This document shows positions 15,113-25,011 of a stretch of 64,000 bases of DNA, piece by piece (positions within the stretch are counted from its first letter, which is position 1; each line of letters opens with the position of its first letter). Source of the DNA: Emcibacteraceae bacterium (GTDB lineage: Bacteria; Pseudomonadota; Alphaproteobacteria; Sphingomonadales; Emcibacteraceae); the NCBI GenBank assembly GCA_021774795.1, contig JAJFIR010000008.1:1-64000 (forward strand), in the 5' to 3' direction. Position numbers and translations under genes: made by a program. Below the pieces are notes generated by a model, which was not told where the DNA came from, made no database searches, and saw only the letters and a list, made by a program, of their open reading frames with translations.

Positions 15113-16831
15113 TTAATTCTCATAAAGGTGAGAGAGGTCTAGCCCGGGGAACGTGATCTTCTCTATAGCTTCAGATAGTACATCAATTGGAAACTCAGTT
15201 CCATACCTATCTCTCATTTTTCCCGATTTCCATCCACACAAAGCATCATGCACATTTGGATAAATTCGTGCTCTGCGAAGAGCATCTTCATAACCGTGTC
15301 GAAAACTACGATTATCTGTCTTATCTCTTTTGGAACCAATAGCTATTGTCCAATTGGAAAAATGTCTTGAGGCCTGATGTGAATATCGTCCATTTCTTTT
15401 GTTCGATAAATCTGGAAAGAGCTTAACCGAACTTGACGCTTGCATACTCTCAATGTAATTCTTGAAACCCAGTTTGATTAATTCCGAATGCACAGGAATT
15501 ATTCTTTTAGAGTTTCTGTTCTTTAAACTCATGTCGTCTTGTTCTTGATTGATGTCAAATACTAGAAACCCGTCAACTTCTCTGACTTCGTCGCAGTTCA
15601 TTTGAGCCAATTCATTTAACCGTGCACCCGTATAAAGACTGAGAAGTGGCAACCAGTATCGTGATCTTTTAGTAACGGATGGTCCCGGCTTGTTGCAGCC
15701 CCTCCTATCATCTTTCGATCCAGTATAAAGAATTGAGTTAAACATGATGTTTAATTGTTCTGTTGAGAAACTTCTAATTTTTTCTTTGCCCTGTTCAGGA
15801 TCAGAGATGAAGAGGCCTTTTGCTGGATTGAAAGCCAGTTTTCCCTCATTAATAGCCCAGATAAAAATAGACGAAAGAGTTCCCAAATATTTGTTCTGCG
15901 ACGTTATACTCAATAGGTCGCTTCCCTCTTTGGCGGCTTTTTTTATCGCCTTTTTGAAATCAGTCCCAGGAAACTTCTTGGTCGCATTTTTAGGGTACTT
16001 CTGAATAAGTTTTTGAAATTCTCTGCAGTTCTCTCTGGTTATTTCAGTCACTTTGGTTTCTGAGCCAAGAAACTCTTCAATGACTTTATGTTGATGTTCA
16101 TAATCAACTCTTGTGTTCGCTGTCCACGAATGGCCGTCATCATCCTGATAGACCTTGATTAACTCTTTAATTGTCAATGCTGAATCATCAACAGATTCAG
16201 CTTGCTCCTGCTCGTATTTTATTCTTGAGAGAAAATCAGTATCGTACCGTGTGTCCAAATTCCCTTCTAGCTGATCCAAGTGCCTTTTTGTAATCGCTGA
16301 TTGAGCTCGTAGGACATAATCTTCAAAATCAACTCTTGCCTCAAGGCTATTATCCAAATTTATATTATATTTTTGTTGTAAATGATCGATTGCCCAATTT
16401 GTGTAAAATGAAATAGGTTCGATATTCTCTACAGCTGGTTCGAGTTGCTCCATTCTAAATTCTTTAATTTTTCTTACTTCAGTTTTAGAAGTGAATTTAG
16501 CAGTTTTTCTAATATTCTCTTGTTCTAAGTGCTCAAAATACCAAGTACGCACTATTTTCTCTAACTCTTCTTTTGATACTTCTGTTCGAGCGGGAAGGGG
16601 ACGCCCGATCAAACTTTCTTTCAATTGTTTGTCGTAGGAATTTAAACGATCATGGTAAGCTACTATTTTCTTGCTGACTTTAGTTATAGCGTCACGGAGG
16701 TTTGAAGTTCGCAGAGATTGCACTATTTCAGATTTACCAAAAAATTGTGTGTACTCATCAGATACTTTCTTTCGAAAATAATAAATCCCACTTCTGATAT
16801 ATAAATAAGCGTGCCCTTTTACACTATCCAT
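15113..16831 (-). CDS. int: Tyrosine integrase of island 1
   Basis: I start it at ATG 16831, where GGAGG lies seven nucleotides upstream; the longer frame to 16876 includes that site. The protein has 572 residues. The N-terminus has the GHAYLYIRSGIYYFRKKV pattern of the DUF6538-type integrases, then a long helical arm region, a core-binding domain, and the catalytic domain: TGARLNELAQM (Arg), SKRIIPVH, SFRHGYEDALRR (His and Arg), CGWKSGKMRDRYG with the nucleophile Tyr. It lies immediately 3' of tRNA-Phe with the island on the other side, as for tRNA-specific integrases, so it most probably made the 17-bp att repeats. No excisionase gene is obvious; the XRE gene at 12813 or the small gene at 552 are possible candidates only by position. 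Confidence 0.9.
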   Translation of the reverse strand: MDSVKGHAYLYIRSGIYYFRKKVSDEYTQFFGKSEIVQSLRTSNLRDAITKVSKKIVAYHDRLNSYDKQLKESLIGRPLPARTEVSKEELEKIVRTWYFEHLEQENIRKTAKFTSKTEVRKIKEFRMEQLEPAVENIEPISFYTNWAIDHLQQKYNINLDNSLEARVDFEDYVLRAQSAITKRHLDQLEGNLDTRYDTDFLSRIKYEQEQAESVDDSALTIKELIKVYQDDDGHSWTANTRVDYEHQHKVIEEFLGSETKVTEITRENCREFQKLIQKYPKNATKKFPGTDFKKAIKKAAKEGSDLLSITSQNKYLGTLSSIFIWAINEGKLAFNPAKGLFISDPEQGKEKIRSFSTEQLNIMFNSILYTGSKDDRRGCNKPGPSVTKRSRYWLPLLSLYTGARLNELAQMNCDEVREVDGFLVFDINQEQDDMSLKNRNSKRIIPVHSELIKLGFKNYIESMQASSSVKLFPDLSNKRNGRYSHQASRHFSNWTIAIGSKRDKTDNRSFRHGYEDALRRARIYPNVHDALCGWKSGKMRDRYGTEFPIDVLSEAIEKITFPGLDLSHLYEN

Positions 16832-16938
16832 TCTTCTGCCTCCATGTAACAATAATTGGTGCATTAAATGTAACACAAAAGAAGTGATTATGCAACAAAA
16901 TCAATAAGTTATTGAATAAAAAAGGAAAGGTTGGGAAG

Positions 16939-16955
16939 TGGTGCCCGGGGGCGGA
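16939..16955 (+). repeat. attR of island 1 within tRNA-Phe
   Basis: This is the 17-bp repeat tggtgcccgggggcgga, made of the final 17 nt of tRNA-Phe, matching 360-376 in the same orientation. Confidence 0.85.
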
Positions 16956-17013
16956 TTTGAACCACCGACACGCGGATTTTCAATCCGCTGCTCTACCCCT
17001 GAGCTACCCGGGC
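16939..17013 (-). tRNA. tRNA-Phe (GAA)
   Basis: On the minus strand the sequence starts GCCCGGG, pairs with CCCGGGC at the 3' end, and finishes with A-CCA encoded. The anticodon arm GCGGA-TTGAAAA-TCCGC gives GAA. The D arm and the T arm (GGTGG-TTCAAAT-CCGCC) are intact. It remains complete after integration of island 1 because the repeat restores its last 17 bases. Confidence 0.95.
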
Positions 17014-17137
17014 AAGGGTATAATTCATAATTGAGGTGGGAGGGTTATAGGAAATAAGTTTTGTTGTGTCCAGCACTCGTTTAAAAAAAATAACAGTTTA
17101 ATCAGTGGCTTTGATGTATGGTGTTAATGTACCGCAA

Positions 17138-17323
17138 TTATTGATCAAATTCATCCTCGATGTCTTTATTTGCCGGGGTTTCTTCGCTTGGAATTACGTA
17201 ATTTCCGTTAAACCAGCGCCCCAGGTCAACGTCCTGACAACGCCCGCTGCAAAAGGGATGAAAATCCACCGCTGCGGGAGCGCCGCAAACCGGACATTTA
17301 TTATTGTTATTCGCTGCTTTCAT
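17138..17323 (-). CDS. yacG: DNA gyrase inhibitor YacG
   Basis: The protein has 61 residues, the usual size of this zinc protein. The four ligands are visible in CPVCGAP and FCSGRCQDVDLGRWF. In E. coli YacG binds GyrB and inhibits gyrase. The ATG overlaps the TGA of the RNase E/G gene by four nucleotides, so the two are coupled. This small gene lies at the end of the operon that begins upstream with hisD or earlier. The C-terminus is acidic (EDEFDQ), as is common in the family. Confidence 0.9.
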   Translation of the reverse strand: MKAANNNNKCPVCGAPAAVDFHPFCSGRCQDVDLGRWFNGNYVIPSEETPANKDIEDEFDQ

Positions 17324-18702
17324 TTGAGTTCCGTTTTTAAAGGCGAGCCTGTTTGGGATTTAAAATTATCGAATAATTCGTTATGATTTTCAAGCCATAA
17401 TTTTTGGGCCGTATTAACCTTTATGGTTGCCGGCTTGCCCGGGCTCGCGGTTGCTTCGCGCTGCGCCTCCCTAAGTAAATCCAGACAGCCTGAGGTCACG
17501 TTTTTGTTTATTTCACTATTGGAGAGTAATAATTGATTTAAATTTTGTTGGCGCGATTTGCGGGTCAGTTCAAGTAATCCGAAGGAAGACATATTACCGC
17601 GCTGCAGGGGCATACTGTCAGACAGCATAAGTTCATCTATAAAATGCAGGAAGCTTTTGATCTGTCCTTTATTTTGCATATTTATAAAATCGATAACGAT
17701 GATACCGCCGATTGAACGCAGGCGTAATTGCCTGAAAATTTCTCGCGCTGCTATCTGGTTTAATTTTAAAACCTGAAGCTCGGTATCATTAGAAAGCAGC
17801 GCGTCGCCCATATTTACATCAATTGCGGTAAGGGCTTCTGTTTTTTCAATGGCAATCCAGCCGCCAGATTTTATGGGAATTTTTGAAGAATAAAGCTGCT
17901 CGATTTCATCATCGACGTCGTAATGTCCAAATAGACTTTCCGATTTATTATATAATGAGATTCGGTCCATCAAATCGGGTGCAAAGCTTTTACACCATAA
18001 TACTGCCCTTTTGTGCGCATTTGCCTGATCAATGATGATAGCGGTTATATCCGGAGCTGTAAATTCACGCATGATCTGATCGATGGCGTCCGGTCCCTGA
18101 GCAAGCAGGTCAGGGCACTTTGCGGTTTTGAAATTTTTCTCGACCTTGCGCCAATGAGCGATCATTCTGTCCGCTGTATTTTTTAATTGTTCCAGAGGAA
18201 TTGATGCTGCTTCTGTTCGAAAGGTCAACCCTAATTCATTTAAGTCCATATTCTGGCCAAATTCCTTTAATTCCGCGCGCCTTTGGGGGTCTTTTATTCG
18301 GCTTGAAACAAAAGCGCCTGCGCGAAACGGGTGCAAAAGGATGGCGGTACTGACCAGTTCAACGCGCCCGGTGAGCTTTAAATGTTTTCCGGGCGTCGCG
18401 TCCGCCGTTACCTGAACAATTATACACTGACCTTCATGGATCAGTGTCGTCAAATCTTTTGGTTTTTTTCGGGGTATTTTTGGCAATGACTTTAAGGGAA
18501 GAAATCCGTTTAAATCATTACCAAGTTCGATAAATGCTGCTTGAAACTCAGAGGAAACTTTAGTGATACGTCCTAAATAAATGGCCCCGACAAAGGACGG
18601 GTTATGATCCCGGTAAAGACGGATGTCTTTTACCACTTCATCTTCTATATAAGCGGCGCGGGTCTCACCGATTGATCTATTAATCAATATTTGCCTGGTC
18701 AT
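17320..18702 (-). CDS. rng: Ribonuclease E/G family protein
   Basis: The protein has 460 residues. An S1-like RNA-binding part lies at about 38-120 (VGAIYLGRITKVSSEFQAAF). The DNase I-like catalytic part shows TAIDVNMG and IVIDFINM, carrying the two Asp that bind Mg2+ in RNase E/G. GLLELTRKSRQ follows. The CPxC zinc link of RNase E is absent, which fits the short RNase G-like form. It would act in rRNA maturation and mRNA decay. The start lies 12 nt from the end of maf, and its end overlaps yacG. The choice between rne-like and rng names is open; length favours rng. Confidence 0.85.
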   Translation of the reverse strand: MTRQILINRSIGETRAAYIEDEVVKDIRLYRDHNPSFVGAIYLGRITKVSSEFQAAFIELGNDLNGFLPLKSLPKIPRKKPKDLTTLIHEGQCIIVQVTADATPGKHLKLTGRVELVSTAILLHPFRAGAFVSSRIKDPQRRAELKEFGQNMDLNELGLTFRTEAASIPLEQLKNTADRMIAHWRKVEKNFKTAKCPDLLAQGPDAIDQIMREFTAPDITAIIIDQANAHKRAVLWCKSFAPDLMDRISLYNKSESLFGHYDVDDEIEQLYSSKIPIKSGGWIAIEKTEALTAIDVNMGDALLSNDTELQVLKLNQIAAREIFRQLRLRSIGGIIVIDFINMQNKGQIKSFLHFIDELMLSDSMPLQRGNMSSFGLLELTRKSRQQNLNQLLLSNSEINKNVTSGCLDLLREAQREATASPGKPATIKVNTAQKLWLENHNELFDNFKSQTGSPLKTELK

Positions 18703-18714
18703 AATATATTGATC

Positions 18715-19311
18715 CTAAAACGGATAGCCGCGGCCTTTTAACAACTGCGATGTCTCGAAAAGTGGTAAGCCTACTACGTTGCTATATGAGCCGTTTATGC
18801 CCCGGATGAAGCGTGCGGCAAGTCCTTGAATGGCATAACCGCCCGCTTTTCCATGCCATTCATTATGGCCCAGATAATAATCCAATTCATTTTTATCCAG
18901 ATTTTTAAATTTTACCACCGTATTCACTGTTCTAACGCTAATTTCACCTTTAGGTGTTATGAGGTGAACACTGGTATAAACATTGTGGCGGCGACCGCTT
19001 AACAATTTTAAAAATTGACGCGCTTCCCCTGCGTCACTTGCTTTACCCAAAATACGGTTGCCGCATGCAACGACAGTATCAGACGCTATAACAAAATTGC
19101 CTTTATGCTCCGAAAAAACTTTTTGCGCCTTTAGCCGCGCAAGACGCGTCGCCACAGAAGCAGGTTTTTCATTTTCAAGGGGCGTTTCGTCAATGTCGGC
19201 GGGAATGATTTGATCGGGAATGATGCCGATTTGGTTTAAAAGTTCAACCCGGCGAGGAGAGGCAGAAGCCAATATAAAATTTTGTTTGATAACATGTGCC
19301 GAAATTGACAT
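18715..19311 (-). CDS. maf: Maf nucleotide pyrophosphatase
   Basis: The protein has 198 residues. The ILASASPRRVELLNQIG motif near the N-terminus and VIASDTVV are diagnostic of Maf. Maf proteins hydrolyse dTTP, UTP or modified nucleoside triphosphates to monophosphates and slow septum formation when in excess. It lies between infA and the RNase gene, 12 nt and 15 nt from its neighbours, in an alphaproteobacterial housekeeping operon. GKAGGYAIQGLAARFI late in the protein is the second conserved block. Confidence 0.93.
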   Translation of the reverse strand: MSISAHVIKQNFILASASPRRVELLNQIGIIPDQIIPADIDETPLENEKPASVATRLARLKAQKVFSEHKGNFVIASDTVVACGNRILGKASDAGEARQFLKLLSGRRHNVYTSVHLITPKGEISVRTVNTVVKFKNLDKNELDYYLGHNEWHGKAGGYAIQGLAARFIRGINGSYSNVVGLPLFETSQLLKGRGYPF

Positions 19312-19326
19312 GTGTTCACAAAATAT

Positions 19327-19545
19327 TTATTTGAAGCGGTAAGTGATCCGCCCTTTGGACAGATCGTAAGGTGTCATTTCAACGAGTACATCATCACCAG
19401 CAAGAACGCGAATTCGGTTTTTACGCATTTTCCCGGCAGTGTGGCCGAGCACTTCATGACCATTTTCTAACTTAACTCTAAACATTGCATTTGGAAGTAA
19501 TTCTGTGACAGTACCGCGAATTTCCAATAACTCTTCTTTAGCCAT
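19327..19545 (-). CDS. infA: Translation initiation factor IF-1
   Basis: The protein has 72 residues and aligns with the whole OB-fold of IF-1: [36 protein letters not shown], then [13 protein letters not shown]. It binds the 30S A site during initiation. Length and sequence are typical. The gene lies 82 nt downstream of the phosphatase gene and may have its own promoter in that gap. Confidence 0.97.
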   Translation of the reverse strand: MAKEELLEIRGTVTELLPNAMFRVKLENGHEVLGHTAGKMRKNRIRVLAGDDVLVEMTPYDLSKGRITYRFK

Positions 19546-19626
19546 TATGGCTCCCTATTTAAATTCATAAATAACATGAGGGGAAAATAGAGATAATTAA
19601 GCAAAATTCAAGGAAAATGTTAATTT

Positions 19627-20115
19627 TTAATCACTTTGGCCTTCTACATCGTTGATGTTTAGAAGACGGCTTCGGATTTTTTCCTCCAAACCATCGCGCA
19701 CCGACCTAAAGGCGGCGATTATGTTTTCGCGGTTTCCCCTGCTTTGTGTTGGGTCGATCGTAGGCCAGTTTTCAATGATCATCCGGGTGTTTTTGTAATG
19801 ATTCTGGGCCCATTGGTGTGCTTGTGAGCTTAAGGTTACTATCAGGTCAATTGGTTTGTTGCCCAGGTCGCTGGTATGTTTGGGGATATGTTTGGATATA
19901 TCCATACCGATTTCATTCATGACAGAAACAGTAAAAGGGTTAACCTCACCAAGGTCTTTATGAATGCCGGCACTCTCTATCTGGACGTGGTTACCACAAA
20001 TATTTTTTCCTATAAGCGCAGCCATAGGTGAGCGAACTGCATTAAAATTGCAGACAAACAAGACATTGCTTACCGGGTTTGTTGTTGTTGGAGTATGCGT
20101 TTCTTGTTCTGTCAT
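19627..20115 (-). CDS. Low-molecular-weight phosphatase / arsenate-reductase-like protein
   Basis: I start it at ATG 20115, which lies two nucleotides after the UPF0262 stop; a longer frame from 20139 would overlap that gene. The protein has 162 residues. VLFVCNFNAVRSPMA holds the C-x5-R phosphate loop of low-molecular-weight tyrosine phosphatases and ArsC of the thioredoxin type. ENWPTIDP supplies the late Asp. The usual C-x5-R-S is present, but the loop composition (NFNAV) differs from classical PTPs, and its substrate is unknown. In alphaproteobacteria this gene commonly lies between UPF0262 and infA, as here. Confidence 0.8.
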   Translation of the reverse strand: MTEQETHTPTTTNPVSNVLFVCNFNAVRSPMAALIGKNICGNHVQIESAGIHKDLGEVNPFTVSVMNEIGMDISKHIPKHTSDLGNKPIDLIVTLSSQAHQWAQNHYKNTRMIIENWPTIDPTQSRGNRENIIAAFRSVRDGLEEKIRSRLLNINDVEGQSD

Positions 20116-20117
20116 GG

Positions 20118-20609
20118 CTATCTTATCTGCAATACACATATGAGCGTGAAAAGCCGTCGCGCGGTTTCAAAATCAATATCAACTTTGTCGCTAAAGCGCG
20201 ATTGCATGATTTGCGATCCTTCATTGTGAAGTGCTCTACGGCCAAAATCAATGGCTTCTATTTGTTTTGGGCTTGCTGTTTTAATCGCATCATAATAACT
20301 ATTGCAAACAAGAAAATATTCTTTGATAACGCTTCGTAACGGGCTTAGGGGTAGAACCAGAGTGGATAAATCTCTGGATTGTTCCGTTTTTAAATCTATC
20401 GCAAGCCGGTTATCTTCCATACGCAAGGTGACGCGGTAAGGCCCGCCGTAATTATCTGGAATGTCAATTTTTGGGGCAAAATAATTGGCGTCCAGTAAAT
20501 CAAAAATGGCTACACGTCTTTCGTGTTCAATATCCGAATTGCGACGGATGATGGATTTTTGATCCAGCTCAACATGGCATATTCGATTATCGCATTTTTG
20601 ATCTAACAT
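20118..20609 (-). CDS. UPF0262 family protein
   Basis: The protein has 163 residues. The run HERRVAIFDLLDANYFAPK and the central LPLSPLRSVIKEYFLVCNSY are characteristic of UPF0262, an alphaproteobacterial family without assigned function. It is soluble with no signal peptide. It starts eight nucleotides after hisD ends and is followed after two nucleotides by the phosphatase gene, so the three are co-transcribed. The family call is from remembered patterns and gene order. Confidence 0.85.
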   Translation of the reverse strand: MLDQKCDNRICHVELDQKSIIRRNSDIEHERRVAIFDLLDANYFAPKIDIPDNYGGPYRVTLRMEDNRLAIDLKTEQSRDLSTLVLPLSPLRSVIKEYFLVCNSYYDAIKTASPKQIEAIDFGRRALHNEGSQIMQSRFSDKVDIDFETARRLFTLICVLQIR

Positions 20610-20616
20610 TAACTTC

Positions 20617-21906
20617 TTACCGTAATCTAATTCCTATGGAATTTTTATGGGCGTCCAATCCTTCTTCTTCAGCAAGCGTCATGGCAGGCGGGCCTATAAT
20701 TTCCAAACTTTCTTTAGTGCATTCTATCACAGTAGTTCTTTTCATATAATTAAGAACACTTAATCCTGATGAAAAACGCGCACTACTGGATGTTGGTAAT
20801 ACGTGATTTGGCCCTGCGATATAGTCGCCAATGGCTTCCGGCGTGTAACGACCAACAAATATTGATCCGGCATTTTTTATTTTTTTTGAAAATTCTTTGG
20901 CATTTTCAAGCGCGAGTTCAAGATGTTCCGGTGCTATTTGATTAACGAGTGCAGGGACTTCGTCCATATTTTTAACAACAATCACGCATCCATTATTATC
21001 CCAACTGGTGAGCGCGATTGCGGCCCGCGGTAAGGTTGCCAGATGATCTTCTAATGCATCGGTCACTTGTTTGGCATAAACCGGGTCATCAGTGATCAGT
21101 ATGCTTTGCGCCATTTCGTCATGTTCCGCTTGTGAAAGCAGATCAATTGCGATCCATCTTGGGTCATTTTTACTATCCGCCACAACCAAAATCTCAGACG
21201 GTCCGGCGATCATATCAATGCCAACAGTACCAAAAACTTCTTTTTTGGCTGCGGCAACATACGCATTCCCCGGTCCGGTGATAACATCAACGGCCTTTAT
21301 GCTGTTGGTGCCGTAAGCGAGGGCGCCGATGGCCTGCGCACCACCAATTTTATATATTTCCGTAATACCGGCGATATGTGCCGCAGCAAGAACGAGCGGG
21401 TTTAAAACCCCGTCCGGCGCAGGCACCACCATAACTATGCGCTTCACGCCAGCGGCCTTTGCAGGAATTGCGTTCATAAGGACCGACGACGGGTAAACCG
21501 CTTTTCCGCCGGGAACATAAATACCTGCCGACGAAACAGCGTTCCACCGAACGGCGAGTTCGACGCCTTCATCGTCAATTAAATCATCATCTTCCGGCAG
21601 GTGGCGAATATGAAAGTCGGATATTCTTTTGGAGGCAATTTTTAGGGCACCCAAGGTTGCGGCGTCGCATTCCTCTATCGCTTTTTTAATTTCAGCTATC
21701 GTGACTTGTAGGGAACTTGCATCAAGTGTTAGTCGGTCAAATTGCGCCGTATAATCAAATACGGCCTGATCGCCGCGTGCTTTCACGTCTTTTAAAATAT
21801 CTCTCGCGGTCGCGGATACATCTTGTTCGGTGTTGCGGCTGGTCGACAAAAGATCATTGAATTTTTCATAAAATGCGGGATCCGCGCTTTTTAATATTTT
21901 AACCAT
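20617..21906 (-). CDS. hisD: Histidinol dehydrogenase HisD
   Basis: The protein has 429 residues, the normal family length. It oxidises L-histidinol to L-histidine in two NAD-dependent steps, with Zn2+. [47 protein letters not shown] and APEHLEL are typical; Gln/His in SQAEHDE and the His in PEHLEL are catalytic or metal residues in the family. It overlaps hisG by eight nucleotides, so translation is coupled to the first enzyme of the same pathway. Confidence 0.97.
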   Translation of the reverse strand: MVKILKSADPAFYEKFNDLLSTSRNTEQDVSATARDILKDVKARGDQAVFDYTAQFDRLTLDASSLQVTIAEIKKAIEECDAATLGALKIASKRISDFHIRHLPEDDDLIDDEGVELAVRWNAVSSAGIYVPGGKAVYPSSVLMNAIPAKAAGVKRIVMVVPAPDGVLNPLVLAAAHIAGITEIYKIGGAQAIGALAYGTNSIKAVDVITGPGNAYVAAAKKEVFGTVGIDMIAGPSEILVVADSKNDPRWIAIDLLSQAEHDEMAQSILITDDPVYAKQVTDALEDHLATLPRAAIALTSWDNNGCVIVVKNMDEVPALVNQIAPEHLELALENAKEFSKKIKNAGSIFVGRYTPEAIGDYIAGPNHVLPTSSSARFSSGLSVLNYMKRTTVIECTKESLEIIGPPAMTLAEEEGLDAHKNSIGIRLR

Positions 21907-22558
21907 TGAGGCTTGCCCTCACATTATCAAGAATTTGGCTAATTTCAGTGCTGCGAGTTTTAAAGGCGGTACGATTAACAATCAAGCGCGAGGTTATATC
22001 CAGAATTTTTTCCACTTCCACCAGACCATTTGCTTTTAACGTGTCTCCGGTACTGACCAGATCAACGATACGGCGGCAAAGACCAAGACTTGGTGCAAGT
22101 TCCATGGCACCGTTAAGCTTAATACATTCTGCCTGGACGCCGCGTTTTGCAAAATACTTCGCCGTTAGATTCGGGTATTTTGTCGCGACACGAACATGGC
22201 TCCACCGGCTTGGATCGTCCGTTTTACTCAAATCAACAAGCTCCGCCACCGAAATGCGGCAATGACCGATGTCAAGATCAAGCGGCGCGTATATTTCAGG
22301 ATAGTCAAATTCAAGAAGAACATCATTTCCGGCAACGCCGACATGGGCCGCTCCAAAGGCGACAAAGGTCGCCACATCAAAACTGCGCACGCGGATAATT
22401 TTCAAATTTTCGATATTGGTATCAAACGAAAGCCTGCGCGACTTTGGGTCATCAAAATCGGCTTCCGGCTCAATCCCGGCACTGCGGATGATCGGCATGA
22501 CTTCTTTTAAAATTCTCCCTTTGGGAAGGGCTATAATCATGGGTTCAGCTATTTGCAC
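21899..22558 (-). CDS. hisG: ATP phosphoribosyltransferase, short form (HisG)
   Basis: The protein has 219 residues, the short form lacking the C-terminal regulatory domain. It joins ATP and PRPP in the first step of histidine synthesis. [26 protein letters not shown] and [14 protein letters not shown] (PRPP loop) are recognisable. Short HisG enzymes need HisZ as regulatory partner, and no hisZ is present in this window, so it must lie elsewhere. The gene overlaps hisD by eight nucleotides. The gap to the DUF2948 gene upstream is 92 nt. Confidence 0.93.
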   Translation of the reverse strand: MQIAEPMIIALPKGRILKEVMPIIRSAGIEPEADFDDPKSRRLSFDTNIENLKIIRVRSFDVATFVAFGAAHVGVAGNDVLLEFDYPEIYAPLDLDIGHCRISVAELVDLSKTDDPSRWSHVRVATKYPNLTAKYFAKRGVQAECIKLNGAMELAPSLGLCRRIVDLVSTGDTLKANGLVEVEKILDITSRLIVNRTAFKTRSTEISQILDNVRASLNG

Positions 22559-22650
22559 CCGTCGTCTCCCGATTACGTCAAATTCTGCACGAATTGAATC
22601 ATGCAGCTTTAAGCGATCTTTTAACGAAAAGCACTGGAAATGGCCAGTTC

Positions 22651-23118
22651 TTATTCGGTTAAATTCTCCAGTACTTTGTGTTTTGGATGGCAGGCTGCGG
22701 GGTAGGGCTCCCCAATATCCTGCATTTGTGCTTCGATCAGCTCTACTTCAAGGCGGATCACTTCATCAGCGGCGAAAATAAGATCAATGGCAATATTGTC
22801 ATTATCCAATGCCTCCGCTTCGATAGCCAGCAGTTCAAGTACATGTTTTTTATCACTTTGCGGAATGTTTTGACTGGTGACTTTGATGACATTTTCAAAA
22901 TGACACCCGGTGCGGATGCGGCGGCATTTTTTTGCCTCACCCTCATTCTTAGCAGTAACGGTTTCTTCCCAAACATAGCGATTAAACATCATGGCAAAAA
23001 GCCGTTCTTTTGAGCTGTGGCTAAAGTCGGCAACGACGGTAACCGCGTCTTGAAGATAAGCGGAAATGACGGTTAAATCATCCGTATCCTGCGCTCTTAA
23101 CTTTAACCGTTTGCTCAT
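22651..23118 (-). CDS. DUF2948 family protein
   Basis: The protein has 155 residues. The sequence [35 protein letters not shown] and [20 protein letters not shown] matches my memory of DUF2948, an alphaproteobacterial family of unknown function. The start codon follows murA directly (stop and start are adjacent, no gap), a usual arrangement. It is soluble with no membrane segments. A role in envelope growth has been suggested only by its place beside murA. Confidence 0.85.
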   Translation of the reverse strand: MSKRLKLRAQDTDDLTVISAYLQDAVTVVADFSHSSKERLFAMMFNRYVWEETVTAKNEGEAKKCRRIRTGCHFENVIKVTSQNIPQSDKKHVLELLAIEAEALDNDNIAIDLIFAADEVIRLEVELIEAQMQDIGEPYPAACHPKHKVLENLTE

Positions 23119-24417
23119 TTATATGCCTTTACCATCCTCACGGACAATGTTGGCACCGCAAGCGCTTAACTTTTCTACCAGTCTTTCGTAGCCGCGATCA
23201 AGGTGATATATGCGATTAACAAATGTTTGCCTGTCGGCGACCAGCCCGGCGAGGATCAATGACATTGACGCCCGAAGGTCCGTGGCCATAACCGGGGCAC
23301 CAAGAAGCTGCTCAACGCCGCGCACTGTTGCGGTGGAGCCATGAACCGTAATATCCGCGCCCATACGGCTTAATTCCGGCACATGCATGAACCGGTTTTC
23401 AAAAATTGTTTCATTGATCACCGATGCGCCGTCACAGAGTGTCATCATCGCCATAACCTGCGCCTGCATATCGGTGGGAAAACCGGGGTAGGGCTGTGTG
23501 GTTACGTTAATGCCTTTAATTTTAGACGTGCCAAGCTTAACAAGGACACCATTATCTGTATTTGTGAATTTAAGGCCAGCACTTTTTAATACGCCGATTG
23601 TCTCGGTCATGACTTTGATTAGGTCTGCGCCGAGAAGTTCAAGCTCACCGCCTGTCATTGCGGCGGCAACGGCGTAACTTCCTGCTTCAATGCGGTCGGG
23701 CATCACCGAATATTCAGTGCCGTGTAATTGATCAACGCCGTTAACTTTAAGGGTTCTGGTGCCAATGCCGTTAATTTTTGCGCCCATGGCGTTTAGGCAG
23801 TTAGCGAGATCGGATATTTCCGGCTCCCGAGCCGCATTTTCAATGGTCGTGTTGCCCGATGCCAGTGTCGCGGCCATAAGGATATTTTCTGTTGCGCCCA
23901 CAGAAACTGTTGGGAATTGCACAATGCCACCTTTAAGTCTACCATCAGGAGCGACGGCCCTAACATAGCCTTCTTGCAATTCAATAGTTGCGCCCATTTC
24001 TTCGAAGCCTTTTAAATGAAGGTCAATGGGGCGGTTGCCGATGGCACAACCACCGGGCAAGGAGACAGTCGCCTCGCCTTCGCGGGCAAGCAGCGGACCA
24101 AGCACCAAAATGGATGCCCGCATTTTTCGAACGATATCGTAAGGCGCGGTCGTACTGGTGATGGTGGGGGTATTAAAGGTGATTACCTGACCGCTTGAAA
24201 TATCTTTTCCTTCGTCTTCCACATTGGTTGCGACGCCGTGACCCTCAAGCAGTGTTTTTAAGGTGCGAATATCCGCAAGATGCGGCAAATTGCCGAGCGT
24301 TAAAGTATCCGGCGTAAGCAAACTTGCGCACATAAGCGGAAGAGCTGCGTTTTTTGCGCCGCTGATGGGAAGTTCACCTTCTAGGCGGGAACCGCCGGTA
24401 ATTGCTATTCTATCCAA
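23119..24417 (-). CDS. murA: UDP-N-acetylglucosamine 1-carboxyvinyltransferase MurA
   Basis: The protein has 432 residues. It adds enolpyruvate to UDP-GlcNAc in the first committed step of peptidoglycan synthesis, in the cytoplasm. SGAKNAALP carries Lys22, and [15 protein letters not shown] carries the catalytic Cys124 that fosfomycin alkylates. The typical late block [14 protein letters not shown] is present. It is followed without gap by the DUF2948 gene, an arrangement usual in alphaproteobacteria. The dcd gene lies 36 nt upstream on the same strand. Confidence 0.97.
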   Translation of the reverse strand: MDRIAITGGSRLEGELPISGAKNAALPLMCASLLTPDTLTLGNLPHLADIRTLKTLLEGHGVATNVEDEGKDISSGQVITFNTPTITSTTAPYDIVRKMRASILVLGPLLAREGEATVSLPGGCAIGNRPIDLHLKGFEEMGATIELQEGYVRAVAPDGRLKGGIVQFPTVSVGATENILMAATLASGNTTIENAAREPEISDLANCLNAMGAKINGIGTRTLKVNGVDQLHGTEYSVMPDRIEAGSYAVAAAMTGGELELLGADLIKVMTETIGVLKSAGLKFTNTDNGVLVKLGTSKIKGINVTTQPYPGFPTDMQAQVMAMMTLCDGASVINETIFENRFMHVPELSRMGADITVHGSTATVRGVEQLLGAPVMATDLRASMSLILAGLVADRQTFVNRIYHLDRGYERLVEKLSACGANIVREDGKGI

Positions 24418-24453
24418 TATTGGTACCTTTAAATTTTTGGTCTTTAACTTTGT

Positions 24454-25008
24454 CTATAACTTGGGAAGCGTGACGCCGGTTTGTCCCATATATTTGCCGG
24501 AACGGCTGTTATAAGACACTTCGCACGGTTCGTTTCCTTCGAAAAACAGAAATTGACAGGCGCCTTCATTTGCATAAATTTTCGCAGGCAGCGGCGTTGT
24601 GTTTGAAAATTCCAGGGTCACATGGCCTTCCCATCCGGGCTCAAGCGGCGTGACGTTTACAATAATACCGCAGCGCGCATATGTTGATTTACCAAGGCAG
24701 ATAACCAGCACATTTTCAGGAATTCTGAAATACTCAACGGTGCGCGCAAGGGCAAATGAATTTGGCGGGATGATGCAAACATCCCCCGGGCGGTCAACAA
24801 AACTGTTGCTGTCAAATTCTTTCGGATCAACGGTAACGCTATCCACATCGGTGAATATTTTAAATTCGTCGGAAACACGGGCATCATACCCGTATGATGA
24901 AAGACCATATGAAATAACGCCATCTCTTTTTTGACGGTCTTCAAAAGGTTCGATCATCCCGGTATTTTGTGCTTGTTTCCTTATCCATCTGTCCGACATT
25001 ATTGCCAT
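24454..25008 (-). CDS. dcd: dCTP deaminase
   Basis: The protein has 184 residues. It deaminates dCTP to dUTP, the main route to dTTP in Gram-negative bacteria. [39 protein letters not shown] and [13 protein letters not shown] (catalytic Glu) are diagnostic, and the C-terminus [17 protein letters not shown] is typical. The ATG at 25008 is used; a second ATG three codons later is possible. A short basic reading frame ends three bases before it. Confidence 0.96.
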   Translation of the reverse strand: MAIMSDRWIRKQAQNTGMIEPFEDRQKRDGVISYGLSSYGYDARVSDEFKIFTDVDSVTVDPKEFDSNSFVDRPGDVCIIPPNSFALARTVEYFRIPENVLVICLGKSTYARCGIIVNVTPLEPGWEGHVTLEFSNTTPLPAKIYANEGACQFLFFEGNEPCEVSYNSRSGKYMGQTGVTLPKL

Positions 25009-25011
25009 GTT

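Larger units (their letters stand above)
360..16955. mobile_element. Genomic island 1, integrated in tRNA-Phe, defence cargo
   Basis: The 17-bp sequence tggtgcccgggggcgga occurs at the 3' end of tRNA-Phe (16939-16955) and again at 360-376. The element lies on the 3' side of the tRNA, as expected for tRNA integration. A tyrosine integrase (15113-16831) is the gene nearest the tRNA. The 16.6 kb between the repeats is AT-rich compared with the chromosomal genes at 17-25 kb. Cargo is dominated by HEPN, RES, Shedu, PIN and GHKL/nuclease proteins. No structural phage genes or conjugation genes are visible, so it resembles a defence island or satellite rather than a complete phage or ICE. Boundaries are inferred from the repeat, the integrase position and the base composition. 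Confidence 0.85.

Noticed and set aside
21906-22510. Long plus-strand frames opposite hisG and hisD
   Set aside because: They are antisense shadows of well-identified genes with no ribosome sites or domains.
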